The translations under genes were made by a program, and so were the position numbers. From NCBI GenBank assembly GCA_030268105.1, contig BSDZ01000020.1, forward strand, positions 2,000,001 to 2,064,000: a stretch of 64,000 bases of DNA. The letters are read 5' to 3'. The first letter of the stretch is position 1, and every line of letters begins with the position of its first letter. The notes under the pieces were generated by a model that was not told the DNA's origin, made no database searches, and saw only the letters and a list, made by a program, of their open reading frames with translations. Source of the DNA: Volvox africanus. Its lineage: Eukaryota; Chlorophyta; Chlorophyceae; Chlamydomonadales; Volvocaceae. Of the stretch, positions 54,775 to 64,000 are shown in pieces.

Positions 54775-57700
54775 GGGCTTGCCCGGGTTCCTGCGGAGGG
54801 GGCTCTACCTGGGTTTTCTGAACTAACGCGTGGTCGGTGGTCATCCTTACGGCCAGCCGTTAAGGCATTGTTGCCTTGTGTACTTGGACACATCGAGCGA
54901 GTCATTGCGCGACGCATCACGCTTGACGGACGCACGGGACTTCTCTGCTTCGACCCGTTGTGTAATTTGTTTACACCTCGCCGTCCCCTGTCGTCTATCG
55001 ATCTGTCTAACCACGTGGTTTTGTTCATCCCCTCGTCTCTGCGTGAGATGTCGGAACAGTTGGCCATATACAGGAGATGTAGGCGTCAATATCCAGGCAC
55101 TGCCGCATGTGTATTACTCCCTGCTTTCTGTCGGCGCAAGGCAGAGGCATCGTTAAGGGGTATGCGGCATGTCCACCGGTTCGAGCCGGGCACTGTTTTG
55201 TTTAATGGTGTGGATCGGGAGGGTACGCTGGCTCCGTGGCCACACCTATCCTACTCGGTTGACGTTTGGTACGAAGCTCCTGATGGGGGTGCCGTTGGTT
55301 ACGGACCCGCCTTAAGTGCACTGACGTTGTCTGCTGGGCATTCGCTCGTAGATAACCGTGTCCCTGTGGTTCAGATCGGTTTGAATGGCCGTACTCTGAA
55401 GGCACTTGTTGACACCGGTGCCAGCGACGACTTCATCTCTGTTGCAGAGGTGAATGCGCTGGGGTTGTCCCCAGAGTCGTCTGATTGTCCACAGGTTACC
55501 CTTGCTGACGGGGGTAAGCATCCCATCGTGGGCAGGATTACCCTTAGCCTATCGTTAGGCCCTTTGCGTGTTGTGACCCGGCCGTACGTGCTGCAGGGCT
55601 TAGCAGAGACTGCACCGTACATAATGGGGTCGTCGACATTACGACAGTACTGCGCGCGCATCGACATGGAGACCGCAACCCTGCATATGTGCAAGGGTAC
55701 TCTGTCGATTAAGGTACCTTTCCTGTCGTTCGAACATGTCACACCAAAGGAGGGCGAAACTGAGGCGGTGCCTATGGTTAATTTCGCTGTGACCGCAATG
55801 GCCGCGCGAATCGAACCAGAGCTAGTCGGGCGTAAGGAGGCCGTCCGTTTGTTACGGAAGGGTGCCCACGGACTGCTTTTAAGGCCGCGGGTGAGCTGTT
55901 GTGTCACCACCGCGCAGATTTCTGCGGATCCTGAGGTTGAGGCCCTACTGTTGCAGTATGAGGACGTCTTTAAGGATATCCCCGGCCTACCACCTATGCG
56001 TCCTGTTGATCACACAATCCCTCTCATGCCTGGAGCGCAGCCTACAGCCCGGCCAATGTACAGGTTGAGTCCATTGGAGCTGGATGAGGTAAAGCGCCAG
56101 GTGACGGATTTACTCGCGAAGGGTATGATACGCCCCAGCACATCCCCGTTTTCTGCACCGATTTTGTTTGTCGGTAAGAAGGATGGGACCTTGCGCATGT
56201 GCATTGATTACCGGGGGTTAAATGCGAATACGGTGAAAAATCGCTACCCTTTGCCACGCGTTGACGACCTGTTGGATAAGCTGAAGGGCTCGGCTTATTT
56301 TTCCTCAATTGACTTACAACAGGGCTACAATCAGATTCGCATCGCTGCCTCTGATATCCCGAAAACCGCTTTTCGGACGCCCTTCGGTCACTTTGAGTAT
56401 ACGGTCCTATCGTTTGGTTTGACTAATGCCCCTGCGACGTTTCAGGCGGTTATGGACCGAATGTTTAGGCCGTTTATCGACAGGTTCATTGTTTGCTACC
56501 TGGATGACATCTTGGTATATTCTAAAACGCGTGAGGAGCACTTGGAGCATCTTCGGCTCGTGCTCAACGTTATGAGGCGGGAGCAATTGTTTGCTAAACG
56601 CGCCAAATGCTTTTGGGCGCAGCCTCAGGTGGAATATTTGGGCCACATTGTGTCGGCCACCGGTGTGAAGATGGACCCGCGGAAGGTCGCCGTGGTTCGC
56701 GATTGGCCCGCGCCTCAGAACCTCACGGAGCTGCGTAAGTTCCTTGGCTTGACCAATTATTTCCGAAAGTTCATTGAAAAATATTCCATCATTGCGGCCC
56801 CGCTTACTAACTTAACTCGCAAAGGCGTTTTCGTTTCGCTCGAGTCGTGGACGTTGCAATGCCAGCGGGCATTCGAAGAGCTCAAACGAATCGTTACCGA
56901 AGATGTCACCCTTGCATTCCCTGATTACTCGTTGCCATTTCGTGTTGAGGTAGTGTCTGATGCCTCAATATTTGGAAGCGGCGCTGTATTGTTACAGGAA
57001 GGGCGACCGATCGCCTTCACGAGTAAGAAGTTTTCTGGTGCGGAGATTCGCTACACCACCGGGGAACAGGAGCTTCTGGCCGTGCTGCATGCTTTAAAGG
57101 AATGGCGCTGTTACCTCGAGGGACGCCCGTTTACTTTAAAGACTGACCATAAGCCCCTAACGTTTTTGCAAAGCGTCCCGACGTTGAACCGCCGTCAAGC
57201 TAGGTGGATGGAATATCTAGCTAGGTTCAACTGCACCTGGGAGTATATTTCTGGTAAATTGAATATTGCCGATGCTCTCAGTCGACATCCGTCGCTACAC
57301 GCTGCAATTTTAGCAGCGCCCGTCGTGCGGCCGCGTAGCGAGGAGGTACCGATCGCGACGGACCTCGCGGAGCGGTTGAAGGTTGCCTACAGCGCAGACG
57401 CCTGGTTCGCGGACCCGGCTAATGTAGAAAACCTTCGCAAGCAGAATGGCCTTTGGCTACGGACGGAGGGTGCAGCTACGCAAATCGTCGTTCCAAATGA
57501 CGACGCGCTACGCTACGACATCCTTGCGCGGTTCCACGAGGACCCGTTAGCAGGACACCCTGGTAGCAAGCGATTGATCGACTTGGTGCAACGTTCCTTT
57601 TGGTGGCCTCGTTTGGCTAAGGATGCGGCGAACTTCGTACAGACATGCAGTCTGTGCCAGCGCAATAAGGCTTTGTCCGGTAAGGGCCATGGGTTGTTGC

Positions 57701-57866
57701 AACCGTTGCCTGTCCCGGATGCGCCTTGGGAAAGTGTTTCCATGGACTTCGTAGTCGCGCTGCCCAAAACTGAGGGGGGATACGATGCGGTGTTCGTAAT
57801 GGTCGATCGTCTGACTAAGATGGTTCACCTAGCACCATGCACATCGTCCTGCACGGCTGAACAAAC
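54775..57866 (+). CDS. Family A Pol: N-terminal domain, protease, RT, RNase H, integrase N-part (3'-truncated)
   Basis: The frame is open without a break from the codon after the gag UAG (GLARVPAEG) to CAAAC at 57862-57866, then through LTR bases to a stop at 58096-58098. An N-terminal domain of about 150 residues precedes the protease ([44 protein letters not shown]). Next are the protease [11 protein letters not shown] (55411 onward), RT ([47 protein letters not shown] at 56494-56529), RNase H ([19 protein letters not shown]) and the integrase zinc finger with the first core Asp. The rest of integrase and the chromodomain are missing through the LTR at 57867. It has no ATG near the start, in keeping with readthrough from gag. 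Confidence 0.93.
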
Positions 57867-58671
57867 TGTTGTGCTACGGTTCATTTCCCGCCGACGCGTA
57901 GGTCGACGCGATCCTACGAGGCGAAGTGCTTTTGTGATGAACGCATTACATATGAATGTATTCGCATACATTTATATATGCATCTGGCATGTTGTCATTA
58001 TCCATCGCGACATCGCATCATGGCAAATCCGCCTAGCATGCATGAATAACCGAAGCATTGAAGTGCGCATTATGCTCGTGCTACGAAACGATAAGTAATA
58101 TTATCTGATATAATATTACTCCATTTAAGCACACGTTGAGAGCGCCGCACTCGTCGCGATACATGCCCTGCAACCGGATATCGTTATCCGGACCCTTGCA
58201 TCATGCGAATGCCGGAAAGGCTTATACGTTGTTACGAGTAGACATCGCCCATACGCAGTAGGGTTGTCACATCTAGGATCGGCCTCCTAATGTGAATCGT
58301 ACGGCATTGCGATGCTGCGAGTATATCAGATGCGAGGACGGCTAAGCTAGACAAGACATTCGATACCGGAGAACACTCGTGTGTTCTATATTACTATTTC
58401 TATACACTATTCTACTTAGCCCGAGCTAAGCCTTAACTTCGCTAATCACCGCCGCGTGATGATTGCTTGCTTCCGGCGCTGACGGCGATTTCGTCCATTG
58501 CATCATTCTGATCCGTAAGACTGTAAGTTATATCTCTCTTCGTTTTGAAGTCTTCCGCTGTCTCTGTTTGCTCTCGCTTGCCTTGCTGTACTTGCAAGTG
58601 CTCGCGCATCGGTGTCGATAGTCTCCAGACGTGCAGATACTCATGAGCAAACGCGAACGAGAGGTACAACA
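57867..58671 (+). repeat. Family A LTR (5' of nested element)
   Basis: 805-bp form, TGTTGTGCTACGG...GGTACAACA. The PBS starts at 58675. Confidence 0.94.
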
Positions 58672-59137
58672 ATTTGGTATCGAGACAGGTTCGTTGCCTA
58701 ACTGTCTCTCTTTGTCTAATCGGAAGTAGGCTCTTTCTATGGCGAGTTCCAGCGACGAACCACGAGGACCGCTAGATACTTTTGCCGAAGACTTAGGCCA
58801 CGCCGTTTTGGACGCCGCCGCTTCCGGTTTGTAATTGTTTAATTGCTTTTGTTTAGATTGCTGCACTTGTTGTGTAAGTGTACGCTCTGAGTCGCAGGTA
58901 ATCTCAGTGCACCGGCATTGCTTGCCGCGGCGACTGAGACCGGCGTTCGTCCGGACCAGTTGGCGACTCTCATTGCCCAAACTACGGAGATCAGGACTCA
59001 GCTGGGCAATTACTTGCTGAGTTTGCTGAATCTTCTCAAGAGTACTGTCGGTAGGCTCACCGAATCGCTTTGTACTCTTGCCTTTGCGATAGAAGTCGGC
59101 TTCTATTACGCAAACCTAGGGTATCGTTTCGTGCTTC

Positions 59138-60117
59138 ATGTCCGCGGAACACGACGATACGCCGCACACTAGCCTATCTAGCCAACCCGACTTTGTTGTG
59201 GCTGCTAGAGCGCCGGATAGAGGTCTTGAGACTGTTGGCGTGCGAGCCACTCAAGAGCCCCTTTTCCTTCAGACCCCTGCTCACTTAATTGTGCCGCATT
59301 CAGCAGTGAACACGAATATGGACAACACTGCTGGACCAAGGGTTCTACCATTACCTCAAGCTCGAGGGCATGATGACATCCCTGAGGTGATGAGATTGTC
59401 GATTCCCGTTCCTAGGCTCAATATTTCGCTGACCGACAAGACACCAGGGCATAGCATAGCCGATGCAACTCGTGCGTACGTGCGTGACGCTAAAAAGTAC
59501 CTCCAAGCTGTTCATGGTGGCGATAATGACGGTATCAGGTGTCTCTTCGTTGGTAACACCCTCGAGGGCGCAGCGAAGGACTGGTATCACAATTGGACCA
59601 ACGCCCGGGGCAGCTATACTTTTGACGAGTTAGTCGCCGCTTTGCTCGCACGATTCGCTACTGAGGTTCAAGCACGCGATGTGGAAGCTCGTAACGTTTT
59701 GGCAGCCGGTAGCTACCACATGCGTCGGGATGAAAATGTACCTGCGTACCAGTCACGCTTCGAAGCATTTGTGACTCCCATTGCTGACCTCACCGAATCT
59801 GAGCGTGTCTTTTGGTTTAGGCGAGGCCTAACGAAACTTTTGGCTAAATGGTGCGCCACTGACTTGGTTGGAGCGCAGATCAAGTCGTATGATGCTTTGG
59901 TCGCTTTTGCTAAGGGCGCGGAGATACGACTTCTTGCCGGCGAGGAAGAAGTCAAGTCTGCCCCTCGTGCAAATGCCGTGCAAGTGCAGGATCCGCTTGG
60001 GGAAGCTGTAGCTCTCGACCAGGACCTCGGCGCGACCCGCCCCACGCCTACTGCCGCGACGCGACGCAGCAACGGGCAACGCAAGGCGCGCGGGGGCGCT
60101 AGCTCGGGTGTCCGTGG
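59138..60117 (+). pseudogene. Family A gag, 3'-truncated (second nested derivative)
   Basis: Same truncation as 2537-3516 with scattered substitutions (SSQPDF for ASQPDF, WYHNWT for WYRNLT). It ends out of frame at 60151 in integrase DNA. Confidence 0.9.
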
Positions 60118-61169
60118 ATGCGGTGTTCGTAATGGTCGATCGTCTGACTAAGATGGTTCACCTAGCACCATGCACATCATCCTGCACGGCTGAGCAAACC
60201 GCACGTTTGTTTTTCGATAATGTGGTTCGGTTACACGGGATTCCCAAAAATGTGATCTCGGACCGCGGTGGACAGTTCACGTCTAAGTTTTGGGAAGCGC
60301 TCTGCAAACTAGTTGGCATGGGCGTCAACCTGAGCACGGCGTATCACCCGCAGACTGATGGTCAAACCGAACGCACAAACCGCACGTTGGGTGATATGTT
60401 GCGCAATTATGCTGGTCGCACACCACTTGTTTGGGATACATATTTGACTGCGGCAGAATTCGCGCTTAACAACGCTGTTAACCGCTCTACAGGCAAAAGT
60501 CCGTTCTTTCTTAACTACGGGTTTCATCCCGCGCTACCCGTGTGGCGTGAGTTGGAAGTGAACGTGCCTGCTGCTAAACTTTTTGCTAAGTCTTTTATGT
60601 CCCGAATCACAGACGCGAAGTCGTGTTTGGACGCGGCGCAGCAACGAACGACGGAATACTACAACAAATCCAAGCAGGATGTGACGTTTTCAGAGGGGCA
60701 ACTCGTGTTGCTAAGCACCAAGAACTTGCGTTCCTTGGCAGACGGATCCCGAAAACTCTTACCCCGCTGGATTGGTCCGTATCCTGTCGTGCGCATGGTT
60801 GGGAATGTGGCTGTGGAGCTTGCATTGCCCACTGATATGACCATTCACCCCACGTTTCACGTATCGCTTGTTCGTCCGTATCGTAGTACGGAACCCGTCC
60901 CTGAGCCTGCTAACGCCCCCGCAGCGATCGAACCAGTTCCCGAGACCTGGATCGCTGGTAAACAGAAGTTTTACGATGTGGAGCGGGTGTTAGATTATCG
61001 CGCGCGTCGTGTGGGCCGACACCGACGTAAGCGAACAGTACACGAGTACTTGGTTAAGTGGACAGGGTATACCGACGAGCACAACTCATGGGAACCGGCA
61101 CGCAACTTCTCACAGGACATGAAACCCCTGCTCGAAGAAGCCCGCAAACGTGCCACGCAAGCCCAATGA
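60118..61169 (+). CDS. Family A integrase C-terminal part and chromodomain (second nested derivative)
   Basis: Open integrase frame with its first ATG at 60132 ([13 protein letters not shown]), SDRGGQFTS, STAYHPQTDGQTER, and a chromodomain to TGA 61167-61169. It differs from 3517-4568 at a few residues (MGVNLS for MRVNLS). It lacks the finger and first catalytic Asp, so it is not a complete integrase. Confidence 0.9.
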
Positions 61170-61228
61170 CCCCTGCAGTCGATGCTGTATGATGCAGCGA
61201 GGACGCTGCATACGGGAGGGGGGATAAT

Positions 61229-62057
61229 TGTTGTGCTACGGTTCTTTAGGGTTTTAGCCGACGTGTAGGTCGACGCGATCCTACGAGGCGAAGTGCTTTT
61301 GTGATAAACGCATTGCATATGAATGAATCTGCATGATATAAATGTATTCGTGTACATTTATATATGCATTTGGCATGTTGTCATTATCCATCGCGACATC
61401 ACATCATGGCAAATCCGCCTAGCATGCATGAAAGCCCGAAGCATGGAAGTGCGCATTATGCTCGTGCTACGAAACAATAAGTAATATTATCTGATATAAT
61501 ATTACTTCATTACAGCACACGTTGAGAGCGCCGCACTCGTCGCGATACATGCCCTGCAACCGGATATCGTTATCCGGACCCTTGCATCATGCGAATGCCG
61601 GAAAGGCTTATATGTTGTTACGCGTAGACATCGCCTATACGCAGTAGGGTTGTCACATCTAGGATCGGCCTCCTAATGTGAATCGTACGGCACTGCGATG
61701 CTGCGAGTATAACAGATGCGAGGACGGCTAAGCTAGACGAGACATTCGATACCGGAGAACACTTGTGTGTTCTACATTACTATTACTATACGATATTCTA
61801 CTTAGCCCGAGCTAAGCCTGAACTTCGCTAATCACCGCCGCGTGATGATTGCTTGCTTCCGGCGCTGACGGCGATTTCGTCCATTGCATCATTCCGATCT
61901 GTAAGACCGAAAGTTATATCTCTCTTCGTCTTGAAGTCTTCCGCTGTCTCTGTTTGCTCTCGCTTGCCTTGCTGTACTTGCAAGTGCTCGCGCATCGTTG
62001 TCGATAGTCTCCAGACGTGCAGATACTCATGAGCAAACGCGAACGAGAGGTACAACA
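61229..62057 (+). repeat. Family A LTR with telomere-like insert, mosaic
   Basis: 829 bp. Near its start, TTTAGGGTTTTA at 61245-61256 replaces the ATTTTCCGC-type sequence of other copies. Its first part matches 63092-63920, its last part matches 4628-5432. Confidence 0.92.
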
Positions 62058-63032
62058 CAAACGGCACATTTGTTTTTTGACAATGTGGTTCGGTTACACG
62101 GTGTTCCCAAAAACGTGATCTCAGACCGCGGTGGGCAGTTCACGTCTAAGTTTTGGGAAGCGCTCTGCAAGCTAGTTGGCATGCGCGTCAACCTGAGCAC
62201 GCCGTATCACCCGCAGACTGATGGTCAAACCGAACGCACAAACCGCACGTTGGGTGATATGTTGCGCAATTATGCTGGTCGCACACCACTTGTTTGGGAT
62301 ACATATTTGACTGCGGCAGAATTCGCGCTTAACAATGCTGTTAACCGCTCTACAGGCAAAAGTCCGTTCTTTCTTAACTACGGATTTCATCCCGCGCTAC
62401 CCGTGTGGCGTGAGTTGGAAGTGAACGTGCCTGCTGCTAAACTTTTTGCCAAGTCTTTTATGTCCCGAATCACAGACGCGAAGTCGTGTTTGGACGCGGC
62501 GCAGCAACGAACGACGGAATACTATAACAAATCTAAGCAGGATGTGACGTTTTCGGAAGGGCAACTCGTGTTGCTAAGCACCAAGAACTTGCGTTCCTTG
62601 GCAGACGGATCCCGAAAACTCTTACCCCGCTGGATTGGTCCGTATCCTGTTGTGCGCATGGTTGGGAATGTGGCTGTGGAGCTTGCATTGCCCACTGATA
62701 TGACCATTCACCCCACGTTTCACGTATCGCTTGTTCGTCCGTATCGTAGTACGGAACCCGTCCCTGAGCCTGCTAACGCCCCCGCAGCGATCGAACCAGT
62801 TCCCGAGACCTGGATCGCTGGTAAACAGAAGTTTTACGATGTGGAGCGGGTGTTAGATTATCGCGCGCGTCGTGTGGGCCGACACCGACGTAAGCGAACA
62901 GTACACGAGTACTTGGTTAAGTGGACAGGGTATACCGACGAGCACAACTCATGGGAACCGGCACGCAACTTCTCACAGGACATGAAACCCCTGCTCGAAG
63001 AAGCCCGCAAACGTGCCACGCAAGCCCAATGA
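62058..63032 (+). pseudogene. Family A integrase 3' half and chromodomain of the outer copy
   Basis: Counterpart of 5433-6407: resumes after CAAAC and ends at TGA 63030-63032. One change lies next to the integrase core (STPYHPQ for STAYHPQ). It is the only 3' pol end for the two tandem 5' units to its left. Confidence 0.92.
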
Positions 63033-63091
63033 CCCCTGCAGTCGATGCTGTATGATGCAGCGAGGACGCTGCATACGGGAGGGGGGATAAT

Positions 63092-63920
63092 TGTTGTGCT
63101 ACGGTTCTTTAGGGTTTTAGCCGACGTGTAGGTCGACGCGATCCTACGAGGCGAAGTGCTTTTGTGATAAACGCATTGCATATGAATGAATCTGCATGAT
63201 ATAAATGTATTCGTGTACATTTATATATGCATTTGGCATGTTGTCATTATCCATCGCGACATCACATCATGGCAAATCCGCCTAGCATGCATGAAAGCCC
63301 GAAGCATGGAAGTGCGCATTATGCTCGTGCTACGAAACAATAAGTAATATTATCTGATATAATATTACTTCATTACAGCACACGTTGAGAGCGCCGCACT
63401 CGTCGCGATACATGCCCTGCAACCGGATATCGTTATCCGGACCCTTGCATCATGCGAATGCCGGAAAGGCTTATACGTTGTTATGCGTAGACATCGCCTA
63501 GACGCAGTAGGGTTGTCACATCTAGGATCGGCCTCCTAATGTGAATCGTACGGCATTGCGATGCTGCGAGTATAACAGATGCGAGGACGGCTAAGCTAGA
63601 CAAGACATTCGATACCGGAGAACACTCGTGTGTTCTATATTACTATTTCTATACACTATTCTACTTAGCCCGAGCTAAGCCTGAACTTCGCTAATCACCG
63701 CCGCGTGATGATTGCTTGCTTCCGGCGCTGACGGCGATTTCGTCCATTGCATCATTCTGATCCGTAAGACTGTAAGTTATATCTCTCTTCGTTTTGAAGT
63801 CTTCCGCTGTCTCTGTTTGCTCTCGCTTGCCTTGCTGTACTTGCAAGTGCTCGCGCATCGGTGTCGATAGTCTCCAGACGTGCAGATACTCATGAGCAAA
63901 CGCGAACGAGAGGTACAACA
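63092..63920 (+). repeat. Family A LTR, right end of right cluster
   Basis: 829 bp with the same telomere-like insert at 63108-63119. It ends GGTACAACA at 63920. Confidence 0.93.
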
Positions 63921-64000
63921 TCAATCCGTTTCCTAGGTTCCGTACTACGATACGGACGAACAAGCGATACGTGAAACGTGGGGTGAATGGTCATATCAGT
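63921..64000 (-). pseudogene. Inverted family A pol fragment at the window edge
   Basis: From about 63936 the sequence is the reverse complement of the pol region upstream of the chromodomain (compare 60835-60892, coding for HPTFHVSLVRPYRSTEP). The first 15 bases are a junction. It continues beyond the window. Confidence 0.85.

Larger units (their letters stand above)
57867..62057 (+). mobile_element. Internally deleted family A element nested in family A (second occurrence)
   Basis: LTRs 57867-58671 (805 bp) and 61229-62057 (829 bp), TSD CAAAC at 57862-57866 and 62058-62062. Same insertion site and same deletion joint (60117/60118) as 1266-5432, so a duplicate of that locus. The two LTRs are of different length classes, unlike the left cluster, because the right one is a mosaic. 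Confidence 0.93.

Noticed and set aside
57867..58098. C-terminal extension of pol ([16 protein letters not shown]...)
   Set aside because: It is translation of LTR DNA after an insertion, not a real protein end.
46650..63920. A single intact autonomous element
   Set aside because: Each gag-pol unit lacks the integrase end; units share LTRs, and outer flanks CACAG and TCAAT do not match.

Overview
This is nuclear DNA of a eukaryote, most likely a chlorophycean green alga of the volvocalean kind. The evidence is short interstitial runs of the 8-base telomere unit TTTTAGGG, a spliced gene that joins a bulb-type lectin domain to a Ser-Pro-rich linker of the pherophorin/extensin type, and GT-AG introns. 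Nothing in the window looks bacterial: there are no operons, rRNA genes or CRISPR arrays. Almost everything is retrotransposon, and the boundaries can be set to the base from 5-bp target-site duplications (TSDs).

Left cluster (1-9520): Ty3/gypsy chromovirus family A. An internally deleted copy (1266-5432) sits inside the integrase of another copy with TSD CAAAC. The outer 3' LTR (6467-7290) doubles as the 5' LTR of a further copy that breaks off in pol at 9520.

9521-11685: sparse DNA with a solo copia LTR (10435-10676) and one orphan exon-like segment (10699-10804). 11686-18470: a decayed Ty1/copia element on the minus strand, cut by three solo gypsy-type LTRs, each with a perfect TSD. 18580-21166: a non-autonomous short LTR element with TSD TAGAT, itself hit by a solo LTR. 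21172-26533: the only host-gene-like region. Three exons (21939-22135, 23899-24088, 24368-24694) encode a B-lectin domain followed by a Ser-Pro repeat. Around them are microsatellites, telomere-like tracts, a 103-bp solo LTR (25489-25591) and two copies of a dispersed repeat.

26539-45110: a four-level nest. A copia element (TSD GTAGT) contains gypsy family B (28420-43685, TSD CCTGG). That contains a tRNA-derived SINE (31103-31689 plus 39158-39205, TSD TACCGATTGAT), which contains a full-length family A element on the minus strand (31690-39152, TSD TCCCC).

Right cluster (46650-63920): family A again, with the same nested derivative and the same CAAAC site as the left cluster. Here the 5.6-kb LTR-gag-pol unit is tandemly repeated, as expected from unequal recombination between LTRs. 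An inverted family A fragment begins after 63920 and runs off the window.

How the genes work together: family A encodes Gag with an unusually spaced zinc knuckle. One in-frame UAG separates Gag from an open Pol frame (N-terminal domain, protease, reverse transcriptase, RNase H, integrase, chromodomain), which points to expression of Pol by stop-codon readthrough. No single copy is complete: the best gag-pol (53539-57866) lacks the integrase C-terminus and chromodomain, while other copies carry those but lack protease to RNase H.
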